From: Archangium violaceum
GTDB taxonomy: Bacteria; Myxococcota; Myxococcia; Myxococcales; Myxococcaceae
Length of the DNA: 64,000 nt
Assembly (NCBI RefSeq): GCF_016859125.1
Contig: NZ_CP069338.1
Location: 10,295,501 to 10,359,500 of the forward strand
Direction: 5' to 3'
Positions 28,775 through 38,390 of the stretch are shown here, piece after piece. The position numbers and the translations under genes are program-made. How positions within the stretch are numbered: the stretch's first letter is position 1; each line of letters opens with the position of its first letter. Below the pieces are notes generated by a model. That model was not told where the DNA came from. It did not search any database and saw nothing but the letters and a program-made list of their open reading frames with translations.

Positions 28775-30466
28775 CTACGGGTTGGCCTGCAGGGCCAGGT
28801 CGGCGAGCACCCTCAGAGGCGGAAGATACCCGAGCAGTCTTCTCCTCTCGGGAGCGTAGAACTGGGGCGGCTGTTCGGTCGAGGTCACATAGGCACTCTT
28901 GTTCTCGTTCCACCACAGGTAGAGGGGAATCCGCTCCTCGTCGACGACAGGATCGTCCGGGGCGTAGATGAACCCCTCGACTCGCACCGAGAGGGGAGAT
29001 TGGTCGAGGGGCAACTCGCAGTGGTTGTCATCGGTGAGGATGAAGCTTGAAGGACCGAGCGTGCATTGGTAGAGGGGCTTGAGCTTCAGCTGCCAGAGAA
29101 GGGAGGAGGGAATGTTCTTGCTGAAGATCGAGCCCTCCACCTTGTTCTGTTCCAGGCCGCCTTCCTGGTAGATGCCGAAGTTCGATGGATCTGGCACCCC
29201 ATCCCGCTCATCCAGGTTCGGCCTGTAGCCAAGATGGCTCGGGCCCGGATTCACCAGAACCACGGAGGAGGTCGTCAGGAAGAGGGGGTAGCTCGAGCTC
29301 TGGCGGAACCGCACGAGCGCCTTGTCGAGGAACGGTGAGTACGAGAACAGCAGGGCCTCGCTGGCCTTCAGCCTGTTGATGTCCCAGTTCTCGCAGATGC
29401 TCAGATCGAGAGGACGCGTGATGTGGGTGACCCCAATGGCGTCGTACGTCTTCTTGATGGGGCCGATGGAGTTGAGGCACGCGCCACGAAGCGACAAGGT
29501 CTCCCAACGCCTCTTGCCCAGACACAGCGGCGTGACCCCGCGATAGTCATCCCTGAATCCCCAGACGGCCTCGAGGTAATAGCCCTTCTGGGAGGGTTCC
29601 GGGTGAAGCGTCCCCCCTTGGGTCAGCAGGGGGGATGGAGAGAACGAGAGGACGCCTTTCATGTCGGCGAAGGCCATGGGCGAGCCATCGAGGGTGTTGG
29701 GCGCTCCCTCGGAGCAGTAGTCCGCCATGGCCATGCGCACGCACGTCTGGTGGAAGTCGAGCGCATCCTGGCCCGCGTAGGGTTTCTCCTCCCCCTTGAT
29801 GATGACGGTCTTGTTCACGCTCCAGGGCGGGTAGCCCCAGTCGATACACTTGGCGATGACTCCGCCCTTCTCGAGGATCCCCCCATAGGTCGAGTTGTCC
29901 CCGGGATCGGGAATGCAGGCGAAGGTGAAGTGGGTGGAGTACGTGGGAAGCATCGGCTCGCCCGTGTTCGTCCAGGCGTAGGGAACCGCCAGCGCGAACC
30001 CATTCGTCGTCGAGCACAGCTGTCCGGATTGCTGCCCCAGCCTCCATCCCACCCGGAACCGGAAGGGGACCTCACTGGAAATCGTCCCATCGAGGACGTT
30101 GGTGTGAACGGCGACCTCCTGGAGGGTGAGCTCCACCGTCTGCCCCCCAAAGGGCGCGAAGAACCTCACGCCCACGAGGTCCTCCTTCGTCGGCATGCAC
30201 CCACTCATGTCTTGCCGCATCCCCCTGAAGACGCCTTTGTGGAGGGAGAGGGTGCTCCAGTCGCAAGCGCTCGAGGGCGTGATGTCCTGGGCTCCGCTGA
30301 ACGGGATGTTGAGGTTTTCGAAGGCGCCAGTGCCATGCGGCCGCGCGCCGTTGCCACTGTTCGTCGGCGGCGGAGAAAGCTCCGAGGCTTCCGCCGCCTC
30401 CCAGCCGAGCGGCAGCAAGGCGAGCGCCATCAGCAACGTGCATGACCTCGAGGTGAGGAAAGGCAT
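28775..30466 (-). CDS. secreted ADYC-domain protein of unknown function
   Basis: 563 residues from ATG 30466, which has an AAGGAG site. The N-terminal signal peptide (FLTSRSCTLLMALALLPLGWEAAEA) is clear. In the middle is ADYCSEGAPNTLDGSPMAFAD, the defining string of the ADYC domain seen in many myxobacterial exported proteins. Several Cys (for example SACDWSTL, FACIPDPGD, TCVRMAMADYC) could form disulphides. The function is unknown. A good sigma-54-type promoter lies 48 bases upstream, which links it to the nearby sigma-54 activator. Confidence 0.75.
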   Translation of the reverse strand: MPFLTSRSCTLLMALALLPLGWEAAEASELSPPPTNSGNGARPHGTGAFENLNIPFSGAQDITPSSACDWSTLSLHKGVFRGMRQDMSGCMPTKEDLVGVRFFAPFGGQTVELTLQEVAVHTNVLDGTISSEVPFRFRVGWRLGQQSGQLCSTTNGFALAVPYAWTNTGEPMLPTYSTHFTFACIPDPGDNSTYGGILEKGGVIAKCIDWGYPPWSVNKTVIIKGEEKPYAGQDALDFHQTCVRMAMADYCSEGAPNTLDGSPMAFADMKGVLSFSPSPLLTQGGTLHPEPSQKGYYLEAVWGFRDDYRGVTPLCLGKRRWETLSLRGACLNSIGPIKKTYDAIGVTHITRPLDLSICENWDINRLKASEALLFSYSPFLDKALVRFRQSSSYPLFLTTSSVVLVNPGPSHLGYRPNLDERDGVPDPSNFGIYQEGGLEQNKVEGSIFSKNIPSSLLWQLKLKPLYQCTLGPSSFILTDDNHCELPLDQSPLSVRVEGFIYAPDDPVVDEERIPLYLWWNENKSAYVTSTEQPPQFYAPERRRLLGYLPPLRVLADLALQANP

Positions 30467-30513
30467 TCTGTGTCTCCTTGGGTAGGGATCCGGAAGGACC
30501 GCTCGCAGCCCTT

Positions 30514-30529
30514 TGCAGGGGGCATGCCG
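30514..30529 (-). promoter_or_regulatory. sigma-54-type (-24/-12) promoter
   Basis: On the minus strand the sequence is CGGCATGCCCCCTGCA. It has GG and GC separated by exactly 10 bases and 9 of 12 consensus positions (TGGCACG-N4-TTGCA). Transcription would start about 38 bases before the ADYC-protein start codon. Confidence 0.55.
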
Positions 30530-30543
30530 ACACCCGGCGCACC

Positions 30544-33500
30544 TCACGGAGCGGGCGCCGGAGCACAGACGCGCAGCCCGACGAAGGGCCAGCGCATCTG
30601 GGGATCCGCGTCCCCGTGGTTGAGGCCGCGGGCGGTCAGCTTGTCCTGGTAGAAGCAGCCGCCCCCATAGGCCGCCAACGGGGGCGAGGTGGGGGTGACC
30701 ATCCACTCCCAGACGTTGCCCGCCAGGTCCGCCACCCCGAAGGGGCTGTCGGAGGCCGGGTGCGAGCCCACCTCGTCCGGACCGAAGGCGCGCGAACGAC
30801 GCCCGTAGGTGGCATCGAAGTTGGCGTCATCGGGCTCGAGCCGGTTGCCATGCGGGTAGTCACGCCCATCCGCCCCCCGAGCGGCCCGCTCCCACTCACG
30901 CTCGTTGCACGGGCGCGCGCCGCGCAGCCGGCCGGTGCGATCCAGCCAGCCCAGATAGGCTCGGACGTCCTCCCACGAGATGCCGGAGACGGGGAAGCGC
31001 AGCCAGTCCTGCTCGGCCCGGAGGGTGCGATCCAGGTAGCGCAGCCGCTTCCCCTCGCGCACGCGGTAGGTGTTCCCCTCGTGCTCGAGCAGGAACTCCC
31101 AGGAGCCGTCGCGCCGTTCGCGCACCTCGATGGTGCCGAAGTAGTTGGTACCGTGAGGCCGATGCCTCGCCCGCTCCGCCGGAGGCAACGTGCGCAGGAA
31201 GGTCAGCCACTCGGCGTAGGTGACCTCGTGGCGCGCGATGAGGAAACCCTCCGTGGCCGCTTCGTGGAGGGGCCGCGTCGGGACCAGGTTGAGCCGGATG
31301 ATCTCGGGATCGCCGCTGCCCAGGAGGAAGCGGCCCGGAGGCACGTACACGAACCCCTCGGGGACGGAGGCGGGCATGGGAACCCGGGCCGTGTGGCGCT
31401 CGTCACGCCCGAGCAGCACCGGGTAGAGCACGGGGGGACGGTCCGGCCGCTGGAGCGTCAGGCGATAGGAACCCGCGGGAAGCTCCACGTCCTCGAGCGG
31501 TGTCGTCCCCAGGGGCCGCGGCGTGGACCAGCGAAGCCGGCCCTGCTCGTCCTCGGCCCTCTCGAGCAGCACCTGTGCGCCTCCCGGCTCGCTCTCCACG
31601 TTCAGGTGGGCCGGCGCCTCCAGGCGTCGGCGGAACTCCCGGGTGTCATCCACCTGCGGCAGGCGCCGCTTCAGCTCCTCGAGCAGCTCGGGCGAGTGAC
31701 GATGGCGCTCGGCCAGGAGGATGCGCTCGTAGAGCACCTCGGACAGGTGGTAGCGCAGCTCGGGACGGTGACTGTCGCGCAGCAGTGCCGCCTCGAGCTG
31801 CCGGGTGGCCTCCGCGTAATGGAGCTCCCCCTCCTCCGCGAGCGCCAACGTCCTGGCCCAGGAGGGCTCGGCATCGGCCCAGTCGTACGTGTCGAAGATC
31901 TCGAGCGACTGGCGCCGCGACTCCTCGGCCGCCCCCCCCCGCTCTCGCGCCTTCGCCACGGACAGCCGCGCCGCGGCCAGGGACCGGGTCACGCCCTGCT
32001 CGCGCTCCCGCCACGACTTCAGCTCGAGCCCTCCGTAGACGCCCGCCGCGGTGAGCGGCAACAGCAGCGCGGCCCCGATCCGTACCAGGCGCCGCCGCCA
32101 CACCGCGCGCCTCGAGTCGCGGAGGAACGACGCCTCCGCCGGGCTCAATGACTCCTCGTCCAGCCGCTCCGCCTCCTCGAGCTGACGCCCGCTCCACAGC
32201 AGCTCGTTCGTCCCGCCCAGCCGCTGCCACTCGGCACAGGCCCGCTCGAGCCGCTGCCGCAACACACGCTGCTCCTCGCTCCCCGCCAGCCAGCCGCGCA
32301 GCGTGTCCCAGCCCCGCACCAGGGCCTCGTGCGCCAGCTCATAGGTGGCCGTCCCCTGCTCTCCCGCGGCCTCGCGGGCCACCACCAGGCGGCCGTGCAC
32401 CAGCGCCTCCAGCGCCACGCGCGCCTCCTCCTGCTCCCACCCCGCCTCCCCCAGCAGCTCGGAACGAGGACGCCGGGCCCGCGTGCCCTCCGATAGCACC
32501 AGACGCAACAGCAACTTCCGCGCCGCCTCCCGCTGCCCGGGCCTCAATCCCGCCAGCACCCCATCCGCGTGACGCGCCAGCGCCCCCTCCACCCCACCCC
32601 AGGCCACCAGCGCCTCGGCCGGCACCACCCGGCGCCCGGGATCGCGCCGCTCCCACAGCTCCGCCAGGGCGAACTGCAACAGCGGCAGCCCCCCCTCGGT
32701 GCGTCCGGCGGCCACCAACTCCTCCACCATCCGCTCCGACTCGAAGCGAAAGCCCCGGGCGCGCGCGGGAGCGACGATGGCCTCGCGCAGCCCCGCTTCG
32801 TCCAGGTGCCGCAGCAGGTACAAGCCACCCGACAGAGCCTCCCCCAGCCCGGGCAGGGCCGCCATGCGCGCCAGGAAGTCCCCTCGCACGGTGGCCAGCA
32901 CGCGCAGCCTCGGCCCACAGCCCGCCAGTCCTCCCAACGCCTGGGCGAAACACTCGGCATCCTCGGCCGCCGCCAGGGTGAGCACCTCCTCGAGCTGATC
33001 GACGAACACGAGCACTCCGCGGGGGCCCTCCTGCATGCGGACCCGCCGCCCCAACGCCGCGGGCTCCTGCCTCAACACCTCCAGCAACTCCGACTCCTGG
33101 CTGCCCAGGAGCGGTGCCAGCACCGCCGCCAACGACGCCAGCGGCCTCCGTCCCGGGAGCAGCTCGCATACCGCCCACATGCCGCCCGGCCCGAGCGCCC
33201 CCTCGGCCACGCGGGGCACCACCCCGGCGCGACACAGCGAGGACTTGCCCGCTCCCGAGTCCCCCGCCACCACGACCAGCGGTTCGGCCCTCAGCCGCTC
33301 CAGCACGACCCGCGCTTCGCTGGCTCGGCCGAAGAAGGTGGCGCGGTCCCGGGCGCTGAAGGTGTGCAATCCCGGGTAGGGACGCTCGCTCGCGTCCTCG
33401 TGTCCCCGGGTGTTCTCCTGCAGCGCCTCGAGTGCCTCCCGGAGCGCCTCGGCCGAGGCGAAGCGATCCGCGGGCTCGCGCGAGAGGCAGCGGTCGATGA

Positions 33501-34383
33501 TGGCGGCGAAGGCGGGCTCCACCTGGGGAGCCACCTGCACCAGCGGCGCGGCGGGCTGATGCTGCACGGCGCCGCTCAGCGCCCGCAGGGTGCTCTCCAT
33601 GTGCGGCAGGGTGCCGCTGCACAACTCGTAGAGCAGCACGCCCAGGGAGTACAGATCGCTGCGCGGGGTGGCGGATTCGCCCCGCCATATCTCCGGCGCC
33701 AGGTAGAGCGGCGTGCCAACCAGCCCCGTCACGGGAGCCGGGAGGTTCTCTGGCGGGGGGCCACTGGGGGCCGTGGCCGCGAGCGCGGGCGGACGGCTCG
33801 TCTCCTCCAGATCCACCGTGTCCTGGCCGGTGCCCGAGTCCCCTGAAGGGCCCCACGAAGAGGTGGACAGGGGCGCGGAGAGCCTCGGCTCGGCCAGACC
33901 TCCCGCCACGTCCAGCAGCTTGGCCACGCCGAAGTCGAGCAGCTTGAGCTCCCCCTCCTCGCTCAGCATGACGTTCGCGGGCTTGATGTCGCGGTGCAGC
34001 ACGCCTCGCCGGTGGGCCGCCGCCAGCCCGCGCGCCAGGCCGATGCCGATCGCCAGCACGCGCTGCCAGGACAAGGGCCGGGGCAACCGCTCCAGGCTCT
34101 CGCCGCGCACGAACTCCGAGACGAGGTAGGGGTGGCGTTGCACCTCTCCCACGCGGTGGACCGCCACCACATTGGGGTGCTGCACACGGGCGATGGCGCG
34201 CGCCTCGGTGCGGAACCGCTCGCGCTGAGCCTCGTCCGGCATCTCACTGGCGATGAACTTCACCGCGACCGGACGGTCGAGCACCGTGTCCTGGGCGAGG
34301 TACACCTCTCCCATGGAACCCCGGCCGAGCGGCCGGAGCAGACGGTATTCCTCGAACATGCCGGGCGGCCGCCAGGCCGTCAT
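30544..34383 (-). CDS. Ser/Thr protein kinase fused to nSTAND ATPase, PEGA-like and SUMF1 domains
   Basis: 1279 residues. Order: a protein kinase (GRGSMGEVY, VAVKF Lys, HRDIKPANVML, LDFGVAK; about residues 10-290, with an insertion after the DFG segment); an nSTAND/NACHT-like ATPase (Walker A AGDSGAGKSS near 375, Walker B GVLVFVDQLEE); and one membrane helix (GAALLLPLTAAGVYGGLEL, about 765-785). Then come a helical segment, a PEGA-like repeat (SEPGGAQV ... ELPAGSYRLTL) and a C-terminal SUMF1/formylglycine-type domain (PEGFVYVPPGRFLLGSGDPE ... GNVWEWM, about 1005-1279). The kinase would face the cytoplasm and the SUMF1 domain the periplasm. ATG 34383 overlaps the stop of the sigma-54 gene (ATGA), so the two are coupled. 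Confidence 0.88.
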   Translation of the reverse strand: MTAWRPPGMFEEYRLLRPLGRGSMGEVYLAQDTVLDRPVAVKFIASEMPDEAQRERFRTEARAIARVQHPNVVAVHRVGEVQRHPYLVSEFVRGESLERLPRPLSWQRVLAIGIGLARGLAAAHRRGVLHRDIKPANVMLSEEGELKLLDFGVAKLLDVAGGLAEPRLSAPLSTSSWGPSGDSGTGQDTVDLEETSRPPALAATAPSGPPPENLPAPVTGLVGTPLYLAPEIWRGESATPRSDLYSLGVLLYELCSGTLPHMESTLRALSGAVQHQPAAPLVQVAPQVEPAFAAIIDRCLSREPADRFASAEALREALEALQENTRGHEDASERPYPGLHTFSARDRATFFGRASEARVVLERLRAEPLVVVAGDSGAGKSSLCRAGVVPRVAEGALGPGGMWAVCELLPGRRPLASLAAVLAPLLGSQESELLEVLRQEPAALGRRVRMQEGPRGVLVFVDQLEEVLTLAAAEDAECFAQALGGLAGCGPRLRVLATVRGDFLARMAALPGLGEALSGGLYLLRHLDEAGLREAIVAPARARGFRFESERMVEELVAAGRTEGGLPLLQFALAELWERRDPGRRVVPAEALVAWGGVEGALARHADGVLAGLRPGQREAARKLLLRLVLSEGTRARRPRSELLGEAGWEQEEARVALEALVHGRLVVAREAAGEQGTATYELAHEALVRGWDTLRGWLAGSEEQRVLRQRLERACAEWQRLGGTNELLWSGRQLEEAERLDEESLSPAEASFLRDSRRAVWRRRLVRIGAALLLPLTAAGVYGGLELKSWREREQGVTRSLAAARLSVAKARERGGAAEESRRQSLEIFDTYDWADAEPSWARTLALAEEGELHYAEATRQLEAALLRDSHRPELRYHLSEVLYERILLAERHRHSPELLEELKRRLPQVDDTREFRRRLEAPAHLNVESEPGGAQVLLERAEDEQGRLRWSTPRPLGTTPLEDVELPAGSYRLTLQRPDRPPVLYPVLLGRDERHTARVPMPASVPEGFVYVPPGRFLLGSGDPEIIRLNLVPTRPLHEAATEGFLIARHEVTYAEWLTFLRTLPPAERARHRPHGTNYFGTIEVRERRDGSWEFLLEHEGNTYRVREGKRLRYLDRTLRAEQDWLRFPVSGISWEDVRAYLGWLDRTGRLRGARPCNEREWERAARGADGRDYPHGNRLEPDDANFDATYGRRSRAFGPDEVGSHPASDSPFGVADLAGNVWEWMVTPTSPPLAAYGGGCFYQDKLTARGLNHGDADPQMRWPFVGLRVCAPAPAP

Positions 34384-36206
34384 TCCAGAGTCACCTTCCT
34401 CTGGATTTTGTACTTCTTGAGCTTGAAGGCAAAGGTGCGCAGCGGCATGCCGATGAGCTGGGCCGCGTGCCGTTGGACACCCTCCGTCGCCTCCAGCGCC
34501 TCCAACATGCGCTGGCGCTCCAGCTCGCGCAGCTCCTCGGCGATGGGACGGAAGGCCCGGGGGGAGACCCCAGCGGGCGTGGCGTGAGGAACCGGAGCGG
34601 TGGACCGTGGTGCCGGGGGAGCTGGAGTCCCGCCCCCCTCGAGCCTGGGAGCCCGCAGGGAGTCCGGCAGGTGCGAGGGCTCGAGGATGGGACCCGGGGC
34701 GGTGGCGGCCGCGTACTCCAGGACGTTCCTCAGCTCGCGCACGTTTCCCTTCCAGGAATGGGCACTCAGCACCCCCATGGTGCCCGCGGAGAGGCTCAGG
34801 GGCGAGCGCCCCAACCGGGCACACGCCTCCTCGAGGAACGCGCGCGCCAGCAGGGGCAGCTCCCGGGGCCGATCCCTCAACGGGGGCAGCATCACCACCG
34901 CGGCCGACAGACGGAAGAACAGATCCTCTCGGAAGCGGCCCGCCTCCACCTCCTTCGCGAGCACCCGGTGGGTGGCCGCCACGATCCGCAGGTCCACTTC
35001 CCGCTCGCGCGAGTCACCCAGGCGCGTGATGCGCTTCTGCTCCAACGCGCGCAGCAGCTTGGCCTGGAGGGAGAGGGACAGCTCGGCCACTTCGTCCAGG
35101 AAGAGCGTGCCACCATTGGCGCGCTCGAGCAGACCGGCCTTGGGTTTGTCCGCGCCGGAGAAGGCGCCCCGCTCGTAGCCGAACAGCTCACTCTCCGCCA
35201 GGCTCTCGGGGATGGCGGAGCAGTTGAGCGCCACGAAGGGCCGCTCCACGCGCGGCGACCAGTAGTGCACCGCCCAGGCCGCGTTCTCCTTGCCCGAGCC
35301 CGTCTCTCCGTGGATGAGGACGGGGAGCGTACTGGCCGCCAGGCGCCGGAGCAGCTCGTACGTGCGCACCATGGCGGCATCCGCCACCACCAGGGAGCGC
35401 TCCCCCAGCTCGAGCCGGTAGAGCCTGGGATCGGAGACGCGCAGGCTCCCCGGCGACGCCGCCAGCGCCACGGCCCGTGCGGCGGCGATGAGCGCGTCCG
35501 CGTTCAGCCCGTCCTGGGGCGCGGTGGCCAATCCCGCCCGCATCTGGGGAGCCAACGGGGAGAGCACCTCCAGGAACCCCTGGGCCGCGTCCTCCGCCGC
35601 CTCCTCCTCCAGCTCGGGCAGCAACACCCACAGCGCACTGCCCGCCTGACACACCACATCCATCATCCGCAGGGAGGCGCCGAGGGCACGCACCAACTCG
35701 GGCAGGGGCGCGTGGGAGGAGCCCGGCTCCAGCACCACCACGCTCACCGCGCGCTCGTAGTCCAGCACGCGCTCGAGCTCCTCGGACAGCCGGAGGCGCA
35801 GGGCGGGCTCATCCAAAGAGGGGCGCTCGGGCTGCGCCCCCTCCCCCCCGTGAAGCACGAGGGTGACGTTGCCCAGCGTCACCACGTCCCCGCTGTAGAG
35901 CACCTGCCCACCCACCACCCGCTCCCCGTTGATCCGGGCGCCGTTGTGGCTGCCGAGATCATTGAGGCGGGCCATCCCCTCGCCCACCACCAGCTCCGCG
36001 TGGCGGCGGCTCACCGAGGGATCCTCCAAGCGGATGTCCGAGGAAGGATCCCGGCCGATGCGCAGGGTGCCAGCGCGAGGCAGGGACCGGAGCGAGGAGG
36101 AGTTCCCCTCCAGCACCAGCAGGTACATGTGCCCATCACGGCTCGGGCGGGCGCCGGACGAAGCGCGCCTGGCATCCAGGGTCTCTTTGAATTCCGGGGG
36201 CGGCAT
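34380..36206 (-). CDS. FHA-domain sigma-54-dependent activator
   Basis: About 608 residues. An FHA phosphothreonine-binding domain (TLRIGRDPSSDIRLEDPSVSRRHAEL, DLGSHNGARING) replaces the usual receiver domain. A middle segment of about 150 residues follows, then the AAA+ domain with Walker A GETGSGKE, the sigma-54 contact loop GAFSGADKP (GAFTGA variant) and Walker B GGTLFLDE, and a Fis-type helix-turn-helix at the end. It is coupled to the kinase gene, so kinase-generated phosphothreonine may control it. The start is uncertain: ATG 36128 directly precedes the FHA fold, and neither start has a good ribosome site. Confidence 0.88.
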   Translation of the reverse strand: MPPPEFKETLDARRASSGARPSRDGHMYLLVLEGNSSSLRSLPRAGTLRIGRDPSSDIRLEDPSVSRRHAELVVGEGMARLNDLGSHNGARINGERVVGGQVLYSGDVVTLGNVTLVLHGGEGAQPERPSLDEPALRLRLSEELERVLDYERAVSVVVLEPGSSHAPLPELVRALGASLRMMDVVCQAGSALWVLLPELEEEAAEDAAQGFLEVLSPLAPQMRAGLATAPQDGLNADALIAAARAVALAASPGSLRVSDPRLYRLELGERSLVVADAAMVRTYELLRRLAASTLPVLIHGETGSGKENAAWAVHYWSPRVERPFVALNCSAIPESLAESELFGYERGAFSGADKPKAGLLERANGGTLFLDEVAELSLSLQAKLLRALEQKRITRLGDSREREVDLRIVAATHRVLAKEVEAGRFREDLFFRLSAAVVMLPPLRDRPRELPLLARAFLEEACARLGRSPLSLSAGTMGVLSAHSWKGNVRELRNVLEYAAATAPGPILEPSHLPDSLRAPRLEGGGTPAPPAPRSTAPVPHATPAGVSPRAFRPIAEELRELERQRMLEALEATEGVQRHAAQLIGMPLRTFAFKLKKYKIQRKVTLE

Positions 36207-36238
36207 TGCAGGACCATGCAACCCCTGCCCGAGGGGCG

Positions 36239-36254
36239 ATGCAAGTCTTGCACT
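36239..36254 (-). promoter_or_regulatory. AGTGCAAG..TTGCA motif upstream of the FHA sigma-54 gene
   Basis: The minus-strand sequence AGTGCAAGACTTGCAT lies 33 bases before ATG 36206. It shares 8 leading bases and TTGC with the motifs upstream of the metalloprotease gene. It may be an autoregulatory site or a variant -24/-12 promoter. Confidence 0.4.
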
Positions 36255-36310
36255 GCGGGAATGTGGGCTGCCCGCCCATCCGCTGGCGGGCAGCCTCGAC
36301 ATACGGTCGC

Positions 36311-36820
36311 TCAGTTCGAGCTACGGATGACCGACAGCCCGACCTCGTCGAGGACGCCCTGGTCACGCCCCAGGGCGAGCAGGAAGTCCTCGAGGTCCAT
36401 GGCCTCCCGCGACACGAAGCCCGTGGGCCCGGCCGCGGAGGACAGACCCGCCTGCTCGGCCTCGTCCTCCACGCGCAGCACGTCACGCTTCACGATGAAC
36501 GGCTTCGCGTCCCGGGTGGCGGCCCCCAGACGCTCGACCTTGATGCCCGTGTAGCCCAGCACCGCGTGTGAGGCGCGGGTGGCGACACGAGGACCCGCGG
36601 AGAACGCCCGGGCCAGCCGCTCCTCGATGGCGCGCACCTGCTCGGGGTCCGTCACCGTCACGCTCGGGTTGGGACGGCCCGAGTACATGAGGAATGTCAC
36701 ACGCAGGCCCGTCTGCGATTGCTCGGCCCGGGTGTCCGACGCGAAGACGTTCGTGGCACCGCCGAGCGAGAGGCTCAGCACACCACACAGGAAGGCCGCT
36801 TTGAATGAATGGCGAGACAT
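36311..36820 (-). CDS. small secreted protein of unknown function
   Basis: 169 residues with a signal peptide (FKAAFLCGVLSLSLGGATNVFA). The mature part has no motif that I recognise; TFLMYSGRPNPSVTV, followed by a helical segment, is its most distinctive region. ATG 36820 has an AGGAG site. It starts 27 bases after the LamG-protein gene on the same strand, so the two probably form an operon and may act together outside the cell. Confidence 0.7.
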   Translation of the reverse strand: MSRHSFKAAFLCGVLSLSLGGATNVFASDTRAEQSQTGLRVTFLMYSGRPNPSVTVTDPEQVRAIEERLARAFSAGPRVATRASHAVLGYTGIKVERLGAATRDAKPFIVKRDVLRVEDEAEQAGLSSAAGPTGFVSREAMDLEDFLLALGRDQGVLDEVGLSVIRSSN

Positions 36821-36847
36821 GTATTTTCTCCTGGATTCCTGGATGGC

Positions 36848-38035
36848 CTACTGGATGTTCTCGTGGCCGTAGCCTTCGGCGATGTCCGACCAGATCATGA
36901 AGAAGCCGCAGAACTGCGTGTAGGGGCCCCGGTTCGCGGTCCGCGGATCGGTGATCACATTGCCCGAGTTGTCGAGGTTCGTCGCGGGAGTGCCACCGGG
37001 CTTGTGGCTCCACGTGCCATTCTCGTCGAGCCGATACCAGTGATAGTCATACCCCGGCGCGACCACCAGGGCGGCGCCACTCTTGAAGTTCAGGAGGGTG
37101 CTCGGGTAGTCGGAGATGGGCTCGAGACCATCGTTGATGGCGGCCTGCCGCACCACCGCGCAGTCCATCACCGTGGCCTGGTTTCCCGATGCCTTTCCGG
37201 GCTGCGCGAACGTGTTGGTGGCCTTGTTGTTGGTGTAGTTGTAGCAGTTGTTGCTGCCCTGCCGGTCGTTTCCATTCCAGTAGCTCGGCTCGAAGCTGGG
37301 CCGGCCCGGGTTCAGGACGTTCCACACCTCCCACTTGGGCAGCGCGCGGTTGTAGACGAGGACCTCGTCGATGCGGTCATTGAACCGGGAGAAGGACGAG
37401 TCCTTGTGGCCACCAATCAGGAACGGCAGGTCGGTGTTGTTGATGTTCCCCATCTTCGGAGTCTGGAGACCGGCCTGGTACCCGTCGATGTAGAAGGCGA
37501 TGTGCACCGGCCAGGACGTGCGATCGACGCTGACCGCGACGTGATGCCAGCGATTGGGCACCAGCGGCACGGTGCCATCGGAGGTGTAGTTGATCCAGCC
37601 CGTCTCGTCGGCCAGCTGGAGAAGGAGTGAGTTGCCTTGGTAGACCGAGAACGCGTAGCCACGGCCGTCGGAGCCGCGATTGTCGATGAGGGTCTTGATG
37701 GACCGGCTCGTGTCGGACATCCGGATCCACGCCGACAGCGTGAAGCTTCCCGTGCCAAAGTTCAGCGACGGAGAGTTGCTCACCCGGATGTATTTGTCTC
37801 CGGACAGGTCCATTCCCGAGGAGCTCCAACCGTAGGACGAGGCCCGGCCGCCGGAGACGTTCCCCGTCTGCCCCAGACCACTCGTGTCGGGTGCGAGCTC
37901 GTTCGTCAGGAGGCGAATGGTCTGCTTCCACTCGCCCACGAGTCCATTGGTGACCCGGATGGGAACGGCCTCGCTCCTCATGCCGGGCAACAGGACCGCG
38001 ATCGCCGCGGCCAGGGTCCACTTGAGATGTTTCAC
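36848..38035 (-). CDS. secreted LamG/concanavalin-like domain protein
   Basis: 395 residues from GTG 38035, which has an AGGAG site. A signal peptide (MKHLKWTLAAAIAVLLPGMRSEA) is followed by a LamG-type jelly-roll domain of about 190 residues (YIRVSNSPSLNFGTGSFTLSAWIRM, RWHHVAVSVDRT, FNDRIDEVLVYNRAL). The C-terminal half is of unknown type and contains CYNYTNNKATNTFAQPG. Such domains bind carbohydrates or protein ligands. It precedes a small secreted partner gene. Confidence 0.75.
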   Translation of the reverse strand: MKHLKWTLAAAIAVLLPGMRSEAVPIRVTNGLVGEWKQTIRLLTNELAPDTSGLGQTGNVSGGRASSYGWSSSGMDLSGDKYIRVSNSPSLNFGTGSFTLSAWIRMSDTSRSIKTLIDNRGSDGRGYAFSVYQGNSLLLQLADETGWINYTSDGTVPLVPNRWHHVAVSVDRTSWPVHIAFYIDGYQAGLQTPKMGNINNTDLPFLIGGHKDSSFSRFNDRIDEVLVYNRALPKWEVWNVLNPGRPSFEPSYWNGNDRQGSNNCYNYTNNKATNTFAQPGKASGNQATVMDCAVVRQAAINDGLEPISDYPSTLLNFKSGAALVVAPGYDYHWYRLDENGTWSHKPGGTPATNLDNSGNVITDPRTANRGPYTQFCGFFMIWSDIAEGYGHENIQ

Positions 38036-38104
38036 GGTTGCTCCTGTATCAGGGTGGACTGCACGAAGAGTCATAGCAAAGCGCACTGACATGCCCTGTC
38101 AGGC

Positions 38105-38300
38105 AGGAGCCCGCGATCGAGGTGCCAGGGATGGGCGAGGTCACGCTGTCGCTCGAGCAGGACACGCTGGAGGCGCTCCGGCTGGGAACGCACGTGGGAA
38201 GCTGCCTGGGCCTCAATGGCCTCTGTGATTGCTCGGCGGCGGTGGTGCTCGACGTCAACAAGCGCGTCCTCTACGCGAGGGGCTCGAGGAACCGGAGGTG
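38105..38300 (+). pseudogene. decayed gene fragment (GTHVGSCLGL...LDVNKRVLYAR)
   Basis: A plus-strand stretch encodes VTLSLEQDTLEALRLGTHVGSCLGLNG and SAAVVLDVNKRVLYARGSR, then loses sense in the same frame. The combination of a T-x-VGSCL segment and a DVNK-VLYARD segment resembles the catalytic-like end of a larger protein family, from memory. No intact start or C-terminus is present. It lies between the LamG gene and the encapsulin operon (38036-38390 otherwise holds nothing clear) and may be a scar of rearrangement. Confidence 0.35.
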
Positions 38301-38390
38301 GAGAACGTGCTGGTCCACCCACTTCTGGCATGACGGAGCCTGGGAGCTCACCCCACCCGCCAGCAGGTGCGTGTGAGTGTGGGTGAACCG

